Origin: Symbiodinium natans
Lineage: Eukaryota > Sar > Dinophyceae > Suessiales > Symbiodiniaceae
Assembly (NCBI GenBank): GCA_905221605.1
Contig: CAJNDS010002068.1
Span: 1,061,484-1,125,483 of the forward strand
Direction of reading: 5' to 3'
DNA: 64,000 bases
Part shown: piece by piece, positions 10,601 to 22,600 of the stretch
How positions within the stretch are numbered: the first letter of the stretch is position 1
Layout of the letters: every line of letters starts with the position of its first letter
Notes under the pieces: generated by a model
Databases searched by the model: none
What the model was told of the DNA's origin: nothing
Seen by the model: the letters and a program-made list of their open reading frames with translations, nothing else
Translations under genes and position numbers: made by a program

Positions 10601-13600
10601 GGGGGGGGGGGGGTTGTAGGCCTTCGGGTTTTTGTGTGGTTTAGTAAGGTTTTGTGGAATTTTGCAGGGTTTTTTTCGAGGTTTTTGACTTTTATTGGGT
10701 TTATCGGGTTTTAGAGGGCTTTGTAGTGCTTTGTCGGGTCCCCCACCCACCCCAAACCCCAAAGCCCATAAACCCCGAAGCCGGAAACGTTACGCCCAAA
10801 GCCGGAATCCTAAACCCGAAACAGAAGCCCAAGACCCATATCCCAAGACCCTAAACCGTAAACCCCAAAAACCTACACCCTAAACCCGAAGCCCTAAACC
10901 CGAAACACGAAATCAAAAACGGTAAGCCGGAAATCCGAAGCCTCAAAAACAAAACCCGAAACCCTAAACCCGAAACCCGAAACCCGAAACCCTAAACCCT
11001 AAACCCGAAACCCGACACCCGAAACCCCAACTCCTGAGGATGGGATACGGCGAGCAGCCTGGAGTCATCCCGCGGGCTGTGGAGGTGCGGGAGGGGGGCG
11101 GGGGGCGGGGGGCGTGGCCCTAAACCCTAAACCCTAAACCCTGAACCCTAAACCCTAAACCCTAAACCCTAAACCCTGAACCCTAAACCCTAAACCCTAA
11201 ACCCTAAACCCTGAACCCTGAAACCCTGAAACCCTGAAACCCTGAAACCCTGAAACCCTGAAACCCTGAAACCCTGAAACCCTGAAACCCTGAAACCCTG
11301 AAACCCTGAAACCCTGAAACCCTGAAACCCTGAACCCTAAAGCACAAGGGTGGGGGCTTTGGGGGTTCAAGGTGTGGGGTTTAGGGCTTGTAAGGCTTAA
11401 ACCCTAAACCCTAAGCCCCTAAACCTTGCATGAGGGGCACGAGAGGCGCTTACCCAAAGAGCCCGATACCCCTAACGAAGGAATATTAGGGTTTAGGGTT
11501 TAGGGTTTAGGGTTTAGGGGGTTTAGGGTTTAGGGTTTAGGGTTTAGGGTTTAGGGTTTAGGGTTTAGGGTTTAGGGATCAGTGTTTAGGGTGTAGGGTT
11601 CATGGTTTACGGGCTACTGTAGCTTTGGTCAGGCGGTGTCGCGCAGCTCTAAACCCTAAACCCTGAACCCTGAGCCCCTTGGTCCATCTGGCCAAGTTTG
11701 TTTTTTGGGCTTGAGGGTTTAGGGTTTAGGGTTTAGGGTTTAGGGTTTAGGGTTTAGGGTTTAGGGTTTAGGGTTTAGGGTTTAGGGTTTAGGGTTAAAG
11801 GTAAATACATAGAACCAAAGGAGCCCAAGCTTCTTGACAAAAACCGATGTGGTCAACACGTGGGCGCTGAGGTTTGCAAACTCCCCCGCCTGCCTTCGCA
11901 AACCTTCGCCTAGCCTTTATCTTGGTGGCCCAGAGGCACCCCTTTACTCTCTTTTTGGCTCTTGCCTCCCTTACAAAGTAACCAACGCAAAAAAGGGGTG
12001 AACCCTAAACCCTAAACCCTAAACCCTAAACCCTAAACCCTAAACCCTAAACCCTAAACCCTAAACCCTAAACCCTAAACCCTAAACCCTATACAATATG
12101 GTTACTGGGGTACCAAGTTGTTGCCTTGTTGAATTTTGGGGAAGCCTTCGTGGCCAAAGGTGCTTTTTGGCTTCGTGAAAGCTTCGCAAACCTGCTTCGC
12201 CGATTTAGGGCTTAGGGCTTAGGGCTTAGGGCTTAGGGCTTAGGGCTTAGGGCTTAGGGCTTAGGGCTTAGGGCTTAGGGCTTAGGCGTTGGTGTTTAGG
12301 GTTTAGGGACTTTTTGTTTTCGCGGCGTGATTTTGGACTTGTTTGGCGTCGCAAGGAGAAGTATCTTGCGGTTGCTGCACCCCTTCCACAACCTTAAGCC
12401 CTAAAATCAAAACCCCTCGAATTAGCCCTAAACACTAAACCCTAAACCCTAAACCCTAAACCCTAAACCCTAAACCCTAAACCCTAAACCCTAAACCCTA
12501 AACCCTAAACCCTAAACCCTAAACCCTAAACCCTAAACCCTAAACCCTAAACCCTAAACCTAAAACCCAAAACCTAAAACCTAAACCCTAAACCCTAAAC
12601 CCTAAACCCTAAACCCTAAACCCTAAACCCTAAACCCTAAACCCTAAACCCTAAACCCTAAACCCTAAACCCTAAAACCCTAAAACCCTAAAACCCTAAA
12701 CCCTAAACCCTAAAACCCTAAAAACCCTTAAAACCCTAAGACCCTAAAAACCCTAAAAACCCTAAAAACCCTAAACCCAAACCCTAAACCCTAAACCCTA
12801 AACCCTAAACCCTAAACCCTAAACCCTAAACCCTAAACCCTAAACCCTGAACCCTGAACCCTGAACCCTAAACCCTAAACCCTAAACCCTAAACCAAAAC
12901 CCCATCGGGTTGGCGGTTTAGCGCTTGGACTTTGGGGCTTTACTTTCGGGTCTGAAGGGCTTTATTTAGGGTTTCGGGTTTAGGGTTTCGGGTTTAACCT
13001 GTGAGGCCATGGCTATTGTGGTCTCAGCCCAAAAACCAAGACCCTCTAACTTACGTACCCTAGATCCAGTTTATGAGTCTCTTAGGGGTGCGTGGGGGAC
13101 TACTAAACCCTAACCACTGCAGCGTAAACCTCAACCCTAAACCCTACCACTGCTAAACCCCAGCCCTAATCACTGAACCTTTAACCCCCAAATCTTAAAT
13201 GCTAAACCCTCAACCCCTAAGCCCTAAAACACAAGATTACGAAGGTGTTGGACAGGCGGCGGGACCTCGGAAGAGGCGCGCAGTCCGGAGACGCGGTGGG
13301 CGCGGACTTTATCCTGCTCATGGCGACCTCAGTGAGGAGTAGGTCCTGAGTAGGTGCTAACACTACCACGGCTGCTGCTACTCAGTGGTCGCCTGGACAG
13401 GAAGGGCCCAAAAGCCGGTTGACGTTTGGAATGCAGAGGATCCAGAGCTGTTTGCGCTTGTGAGGCAACCCTAAGGCCTAAACCCTAAACCCAAAAGCCT
13501 AGACCCTAAACCCCTCAAACCCTAAGCCCTACACCCTACTCCCTAAACCCTCAAACTCTAAACCCTACACCCTAAACCCTAAACCCTAAACCCTAAACCC

Positions 13601-16600
13601 TAGTCTCTAGCCGGAGCTTGAGGACGTCTTCCGGCACAAGCAGCAGCTTTTAGTCGCCGGCGAGGAGCTTCGTGACTGGGCGGCTCCTAGACCCTTAAGA
13701 CCCCTGAGCCCCTAAACCCTAAACCCTAAACCCTAAACCCTAAACCCTAAACCCTAAACCCTAAACCCTAAACCCTAAACCCTAAACCCTAAACCCTAAA
13801 CCCCCTAAACCCCAGACCCTAGAGCCTAGACCCTAGACCCTAGATTGGCCCTAGATCCTATAGTCCTAGACCCTAAACCAAGCCTGCACCTAGGTTCCCA
13901 GAGACTCGGGGTTTCGGGTTGAGAGCTTAGCGTTTAGGGTTCAGCGAGTCTCGGGCTTCCGGGTCTTGGATTTCCGGTTTAGCGTAGTGAGGTCTGGGGT
14001 GCTTATCGCCTGCTGGCTAACATTCTTTCCTTCTGGATCTTAGGAGGGAATGAGGGGTTTTGGTCCGTTACATATCCCCTATGGATATACACTTTAAGGG
14101 ATTGCGTGGGGTACCGAATTCCCTCATTCCCTACTTGGAGTCCTCTATGTATATATGCACTTGAAGGGCTTGTACAGGGTACCGAATTCCCTCATTTCCT
14201 ACTTGGAAGGAAGCACCCGCAGCCGGAGGGTAGAACCAGTACAGGTTTTCGACCCAAATATGCCGGGGCTTTTATACGCGGGTTACCTCTGCGGTGCTTT
14301 CATGAGTACAGTTGCAAGTAGCCTGTCGCTGGGACGCTCAAGCCCTAAGCCCTAAGCCCTAAGCCCTAAGCCCTAAACACTAAACCCTAAACCCTAACCC
14401 TAAACCCTAAACCCTGAACCCTGAACCCTGAACCCTGAACCCTGAACCCTAAACCCCAAATCAAATCCTAAACCCTAAACCCTAGACCCCAAACTCTAAA
14501 CCCTAAGCCCCAAAAACCCTAAAACCCTAAAACCTTAAAACCCTAAAACCCTAAAACCCTAAAACCCTAAAGCCCTAAAACCCTAAAACCCTAAAACCCT
14601 AAAACCCTAAAACCCTAAAACCTTAAAACCCTAAAACCCTAAAACCCTAAAACCCTAAAACCCTAAAACCCTCAAAGCCTAAAACCCTAAAACCCTAAAA
14701 CCCTAAAACCCTAAAACCCTAAAACCCTAAAACCCTAAAACCCTAAAACCCTAAAACCCTAAAACCCTAAAACCCTAAAACCCTAAACCCTTCAGGGGTG
14801 TTTGGGGTTAGGGCTCGGCTGGCTTTGCGCCTTAGGAGGTTTACGTCCTAAGCCCCATGCTTAAACCCTAGGACCCGGAGTAGGCCCTCATTCCTCTTTT
14901 TGAGGGGCTTAGGTTCCCCTATGAGCTTCTTTAAACCACACAGGGTGCTCTCTTTCTTTCCTAGGTTGCTCCGGGGTTAGAACACCAGTGCGACAGGTGT
15001 TTGGGCTTCTTTCGTGGAGATCTACAACGAGCAGCGCCTCAGTCGCAGAGCCCTACCAGCGCCCGAGCCCTCCTACCGTAGCATAGCATGAAAGGTTTAG
15101 TGTTTAGGGTTTAGGTTTTAGGGTTTAGGGTTTAGGGTTTAGGATTTGGGGTTTAGGATTTCGGGTTTAGGAGGTTTAGGACTTAGGGTTGAGGGTGCTA
15201 GCGTTCCTGGTTTTGGGGATTGAGCAGGTTGAGGGAGTAGGGTTTATGTTTTTACTCCTGGGGTAGCTGCATGCTAACCCTTATATTTACCCTCAACCCT
15301 AGACCCTAGACCCTAAACCCTAAACCCTAAACCCTAAACCCTAACCCTAAACCCTAAACACTAAACCCTAAACCCTAAACCCTAAACCCTAAACCCTAAA
15401 CCCTAAACCCTAAACCCTAAACCCTAAACCCTGCAAGACCCGGGTGCCCATACTTCAGAACCCTTTAAAGAAGGTGCCCATATTAAGGGACCCTAAGCTC
15501 GAACCCTTGAAGGTTTTAGGGTTTAGGGTTTTGGGTTTAGGGTTTAGGGTTTGGGAGGGACCATGTAACTTCCCCTATGGAGTTGCAGATTCAGGGCGCA
15601 GAGGATTTAAGGTTGCGGTTTAGACCGGCGTCAGTGTTCCTAGGGTTTGCGGTTTAGGGGAACACGTTGCCTCTTAGTGGCGGGCCCCCTTGAAGAAGGA
15701 GCCCAGCCCAAATCAGGGTTGAGGGTTTAGGGTGTAGGGTTTAGCGTTTAGGGGTTAACTAGGGTTTAGGGTTTGGGTTACCCTCCTTATGACATGGTTT
15801 CTTGGCTACAACGGCACAGTCAGCAAGAATCTCCAGAAGTCTTTGTCTTTTCTCATTTGCTATTGCACAGGTTTCAGGAGTTTTAATGAAGGAAGAAAAA
15901 CGAGTGTGCACGAAACTTACGAGAAGAGAAGAGAATCCCGGGATTAGGGTTCAGAGGTTGTACACCTAAAGGTCTCTCTCAGAATACTCGTACCACTGCC
16001 CGTACCCTACCTTGAGGATCTTTAAGAAGGTTCCCCCCCAAAACCCAGGATACAACCGCAAGGGCCCATGGTGCAGCCACTAGAGAGGAATATACCAACA
16101 CTGAGATCCCAAAAGCATTTTCAGCCCGGGTTGGGAGTCCAGACTCTCATGCGTTCCCCTACTACCCCTCCTCTATACTACCCCGCCTGGGTTCCCCCCC
16201 CCCATTTAAGGTTTTGTAGGGATACTTAATGGAGCCGAATTAAGGTCATTTAAGGGGGGAACCTAGGGGGGGTAGTATGGAGGGGGTAGTACAGTAGGGG
16301 AACCCATGGGACTCCAATACCCCTTCCTCAAGGAAGACTCCCTGAATCATAACCAGGATCCCGGTCATGTTGCAGAAATTTGTTCTCTAAACCCTAACCC
16401 TCTTCTACTTTTGCAAAGGGGCATGATTGGAGTATCTACACAAGCTCTATTGCCCATCTATTCGCAAAGAGGTAATATTCTTGCTAGGACATGGGTACCC
16501 TGTTGCCCCTTGTTTGTGTTCTGCGTTCCGTATAAGCGCAACCTTGCAAGCGCAACCCACACACCAAAAAGGACACCCTTACTATCCCAAACCCGAAACC

Positions 16601-19600
16601 CTGAACCCTAAATCCGACACCCCAACCCCTAAACCCCAAACATTAAACCCTAAACCCTAAACCCGATTGGAGCCTTCAAGCTCAGGTTGCGCGACCTCCT
16701 GGATCCAAGCTCCCTCCGAACGCAGGAGGCGCAAACGAACCTCAGGCCGGGTAGCGCTAGGGTTTAGGGTTTAGGGTTTAGGGTTTAGGGGTTAGGGTCT
16801 ATGGTTTAGGGTTTAGGGTTTGGGGTTTGGAGTTTGGGGTTTAGGGTCCAGTTCTCCTTTTGCGTTTGAATGTCCTTACTCGTGTAGGGTTTTGAGGGCT
16901 AGCATTTTTCAATATCAGGGTGTTTAGGGGCTATAGGGTTCCTTTGGGGTCTTTAGGCCCGCTCGGTTTATTTGGTTTGAAGTATTATGTTTAATGCTTT
17001 GTTGGTGCTATAGTTTGTTAGGGCCTCAGGGCTCCACGGTGTTTGATGGCCTCAGGATTTCAAGGCTTTCGCTCTTTCGGGCCTTCGGGTTTTAGGAGCG
17101 CTGGAGTAACCGCATGTAAGCGCTGAGGGGTTCTCCAAAATCATCCCCTTACAGTCCTTATGCTATGCGATTATATTTCCCTAAACCCTAAACCCAAAAT
17201 ACCACTGCTACTACATTGGCCAGCCTTACAGAGCTTAGGGAGTCGGAACGCCATGTGTGTGGCGGCTGAGGCTTCATAGCGGCTTAAGCCTTTCTTCGGG
17301 GTTTTTAGTGTTTTTGGTACATTCCAGGCACTGGAGAGATCCACGGCCATGAGCCATGCGTACCTGGATCGAACAGCCGAGACGCATGATGCGTGTGGTG
17401 GGGGTTTAGGGTTTAGGGTTTAGGGTTTAGGGTTTAGGGTTTAGGGTTTAGGGTTTAGGGTTTAGGGTTTAGGGTTTAGGGTTTAGGGTTTAGGGTTTAG
17501 GGTTTAGGGTTTAGGGTTTAGGACAACCTACCTGAACATGTCGTGACGGGCACGACTACGCATTGACAGATCTGATTGAAGCCGATCGCCTGGAATGTAG
17601 GGCTGTAAGGGTTCAGGGATGAGGGGATTAAGGGGTTCGCGTTGTAGGGATTGGGGGTTTAGAGTTTCGGGTCTGGGCGGTTTAGGCATCCGTGTTGAGT
17701 CGCTCCCTCCCCCCCCCGCCGCCCAACCAACCCACCCAAATCCTTCAGGCCAAACCCAGATCCCCTGAATTCCCTAAACCCTAAACCCTAAACCCTAAAC
17801 CCTAAACCCTAAACCCTAAACCCTAAACCCTAAACCCCCGAGGCCCAGAGCCCTAAACCATGAAACCCTAAACCCCTACCACCTTGACGCCCTAAAACCC
17901 TCAGCCCCTAAACCCCAAACTCCAAACCTTAAACCCTGAACCCTAATCCCCAAAACCCTAAACCCTAAACCCTAAACCCTAAACCCTAAACCCTAAACCC
18001 TAAACCCTAAACCCTAAACCCTAAACCCTAAACCCTGAACCCTAATCCCCAAAACCACTATAGTAGAAGCCAAAAAGTTGGAAACTCAATAGCCTCAATC
18101 CCTAAGAGTAAAGTACAGGGAATCTGCAGAATCCTAGCACTATTTGGCCTGAAACAGGTTTCCAACTTTTTGGGGTTTACTGTACCCCAATGGCCAGGAT
18201 CATGGACCACCCGGAGTTGGGGGCCCCCTGGGCCTTGTTATGAGAGTCGAGGGATTCAAGCTGGTGCCACGAGAGGGACTCGGTTCTTGAAAGCAAGGGC
18301 TTAGGGCTTCGGGCTTAGGGTTTAGGGCTTCGGGCCCGAAACCCTGAACCCGGAACCCTAAACCAAATCCTGAACCCTAAACGCTAAACCCGAAACCCGA
18401 AACCCGAAACCCTGAACCCTGAGCCCAACACCCCTACATCCTCAACCCTTCCGTGCGTAGAAAGCCCCGGAATCCCTAAGCCCTAAATCCTGAAGCCCTG
18501 AGGCCCTTAAACCCTAATGCCCGCCTTAAAGGAAGCAATGGGAAGTCCCTCGCCCAAGACCCTTGAGTAAGGAACATACCCTAAACCACATGGGTTATTT
18601 AGGGGTTAGGGTTTGTTTTTGGTCTACGTATTCCAGCTTTGGGCAATTCAACGTGTTGACGCGCTGGCGCTGGAGTCCGTTCTGACGGACCCCTATGCCA
18701 TAGTAGTTCGGGTTTAGGGTTTAGGGTTTAGGGTTTAGGGTCTAGGGTCTAGGGTTTAGGGGTTAGCAGTGTTCAGGGTTTAGGGTTTTTGGCCTGGAGT
18801 TCGTGCAAGTCGAAAGAACCTCCCTGAATCGTCGTTTTAGGGTTAGGGTTTTGGGTGGAGATGCGCCTGGGACCTCAACCCTAAACACAATAACTAACTA
18901 AACCCTAAGCAATAGAATAGCCTGTTAAAATCTCAGCCCTGACCCCTACACTTCGCCTAAACCTAACGACTGCAGTACACTAAACCGTGAACCACCCCCA
19001 ACCTTTACATTGCAGTCTGGCCTGTAGTATAGCTGTGCAGGACATCGACTTTTTAGGCGAGTGGAGAAGGCAGCCACAGGGTTTACACCTTAGGGTTTAG
19101 GGTTTAGGGTTTAGGGTTTAGGGTTTAGGGTTTACAAGCTGAGTTTCCAGCCGGGGTGGTCGCTCCCCAACCGCGTGACTTTCTCGGTGGCCCAGACCAA
19201 ACTAGGGTTTAGGGTTTAGGGTTTAGGGTTTAGGGTTTAGGGTTTAGGGTTTAGGGTGCAACTTTCCATGGGCGAAGCAGGATCAGCTGAATCGCGAGAG
19301 GAGCACCTCGCTGTTGCGGGAAAACGTATGGTGCCGCAACACAGAGTCTATGGCCCCTACTTGCCGGACAATCTGAAGCGGGGCTCAGCGAAACCCGAAA
19401 CCCCAACCCAAAACCCTACACCCTACACCCTACACCCTAAACCCTAAACCCCAAACCCTAAACCCTATCCCCCAACCCCCCACCGAATCCCAGGTGATCG
19501 TCCCGGGTTTGGTCGAGGCGGCTTGCCAGACCGTGACGGAGGCCGCGATCAGGGAAGTGGGGCTTCAAGGGTTTAGGGGGTGATCCCCTCCCCCTAAGAA

Positions 19601-22600
19601 CCCCGACCCCCTAATATTAAATACCCCCCCCCCCCCCCATATACTAAAATAAAACTACAAGGGGGGGGTATTTACTGTTAGGGGGAGGGGTTTGAATCTA
19701 TTAGGGGGAGGGGGATGATTTCTGGCAATGTAGGGTTCAGGGGCGATGGTTCATCGACTCAGGGGTTTAGCTTCTACGGATCAAATAGCTTGGTTCCCTG
19801 AAGTTGCCGTTTCAGCCAAGGGAATGTTAGAGAAGTTCTTTGTGCGTCGCCAGTTGCCATAAGCGCCCAGCAACAGCCCCCTAAACCCCACACCCCGAAC
19901 CCTAACCCCAAACTCTAAGCCCCAAACTCTACGAAGCCCAAAACCCAAAACCTTAAACTCTAAACCCTACATCCCATACCCTAAACTCCAAACCCTAAAC
20001 CCCAAAGCCGTAGACCCCCAAACCCCAAAACCTGAACCCCAAGCCCTAAAACCACCTCAAGTTTGATCTTGTAAGGTTATTGTTGGGTTCAGGGGCTTCA
20101 GAATTCAGGGGATGTAGGTTTCAGCTTTCTTTCACCGTTCAGGGTTTAGGGTTACTCCCCTAATTCCTAAACCCTAAATCCCTAGACTCCTAAACCCGAG
20201 TCTTTGAACCCTGAAGCTCCTAAGCTCCTAGACACCATGCCTTTCTAAATCCTAAACCATGAAACTCATACTTAGCATCCCCAAACCCTGAACCCCTCAG
20301 CCCCGGACGCCCTAGACCCGAAACCCTAACCCCTTACCCCTAAACCCTAAACCCCAAACCCCAAACCCCAAACCACTACGCCTTGAACCCTACGTTGAAC
20401 CACCCATGACCTCCCAAGATCTCTTGAAATCCCTGAGGTTTAAGGGGTATAAGGAGGGACCCCTAGAAGGGGCCCTTAATTTAGGGTTTAGAGGGTTGAG
20501 GGTTTAGGGTTTAGGGTTTAGGGGGAGTCGGTAGTTGTTATAGATACTAGTTCATGCCAATGTCAAGGTTGAGGGCGTTGATTAGGATTTAGGGTGTAGG
20601 GATTCCGGGTTTAGGGTCTAGGGTTTAGGGTTTAGGGTTTAGGGTTTAGGGTTTAGGGTTTAGGGTTTAGGGTTCACAACCCTTATAGAGTCCCTCCTTT
20701 GGTCCCTTGAGAGGTGCGGAAGCTGATCCGTTTCGGCCTCAAGAAGCGGGCCGGGGCTCTCAGAAGATTAGGGTTTAGGGGTTTAGGGGTTTAGGGGTTT
20801 AGGGTTTAGGGTTTAGGGTTTAGGGTTTAGGGTTTAGGGTTTAGGGTTTAGAGTTTAGGGTTTAGGGTTTAGGGTTGGGGTTTAGGGTTCAGGGTTTCGG
20901 GGTTTAGGGTTGGGGTTTAGGGTTTAGGGTTTAGGGGTTTAGGGTTTAGGGTTTAGGGTTTAGGGTTGGGGTTTAGGGTTGAGGGTTCAGGGTTTAGGGT
21001 TTAGGGTTCAGGTGTAGGGTTTAAGGTTCTCGCTGAGTGTGGGAGCCTGTCGGAGAGCCCAAGACCCCGTGGTTAAGGGTTATAAGGGCATTGGGAAGCA
21101 AAGGAAGGCAGGGTTTGGGGTTTAGGCTTTAGGGTTTAGGGTTGAGGGTGAGGAAAGTTTGGGTTGTGGGCTTGGGTCCCAATATCTCCTCCACTCAAGC
21201 TTTCTGCGCACATATCAGCCTGCGACAACTCGATCGAGTGGTCGGAGTTCTTCTCCTCGGCGGGTAGCATGTGGCGGGGTCTCAGCGTTGAACGCATTGT
21301 CGACGTGCTCAAGTCGCACCAAGACAAGGACCGCTTTGAAGTGAGAGTGGTCATCAAAGCCAAGCTTGGAGGTTCAGTTCCATGCGATCAGAGCAATCCA
21401 AGGGCATGATGGTACACTCAGGGTTTGTGGTTTTGGGTTTTGGGTTTCATTAGCTGGTTTAAAGGCTTTCGGGGGAGTGTAGGTTTTGGAGTTGAGGGCT
21501 GTCGGGTTTCAGGGCCTGAAGGGCTTTTAGGCGTCGGGCCGAAACCCCGAAACGCTGAGGCCTTAATTCCCCTGCAAACCTTAAAGCCCTAAACCGTAAA
21601 GCCCCAAACCCAAAACCCCAAACCCGAAAGCCTTGATGTTGTGGCTTTGAGGTTGGCACATGTTTGCAGATTGTCTGTCACACTGGTCGGCTACTTTTGT
21701 CGAATGAAGGGTCCGGTGAACTGCCCGAAGCCCACCTAAACCCTAAAACCCTAAAACGCCGTGGTCTCTGAGTCTGTAAATAAAAGTTGGTTGGGTGTAG
21801 GCCACCTGGTAGTACTACCTGGAACCCAGAAGTATTCCTCAAACAGAAAGGGCTGTTGTTTGAAGCCATGACTATGGGCATTTTGTGGGCTCGGCAGTTT
21901 CTATGGCCACTGTTGATCCCATATCCAATGGTAGAAGGCCCTTGGACAAAATAAGCCCTAAACCCTAAGCCCTCAACCGTACAACCTGTGTGCCAAGTAA
22001 CAGCCAAAGACACCCATTCCTGCAATTACAGAACAGACATCTCATTTCATCATGAGAACCCTGCACCCTGGAAAACTGGAAACCTTGAACCCTTGAACCC
22101 TTGACTCCAAACCCTAAACCCTCGAACCCTTGAACCCTTGAACCCTTGAACCCTTGAACCCTTGAACCCTTGAACCCTTGAACCCTTGAACCCAAGCACT
22201 AAACCCTGGAACCTTGAAGCCTTGAGTCCTTTATCCTTGAGTTACGGAAGTCTCGAACTTCTCCGCGAAGGTGACCTCGGCCACGATCATGAACAACACG
22301 TCCTCCCGCAGCCACGCCGTCTTCGTTCTCAAGGATAGGGCCGCTGAACCCTAAACCCTACACCCTAAACACTAAGCCCTAAGCCCTAGACCCAAACCCT
22401 ATATAAACCCTAAACCCAGCACTAAACCCCAGCGCGCGCATACCCTAAACCCTGCACCGTAAGCCCTCCTCTGGCTCTCAGTGAGCGTCACTTTTGCGCC
22501 TGACCTCAAATCCATCAACCGAACAGCTTACCCTAAGCCCTGGACAAGCCGCATGAACCCCAAACCCCAAACCTTAAACCTTAAACCTTAAACCTTAAAC

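Noticed and set aside
12428-12895. CRISPR-like array of regularly spaced short repeats
   Set aside because: No unique spacers; contiguous telomere heptamers in a eukaryotic context.
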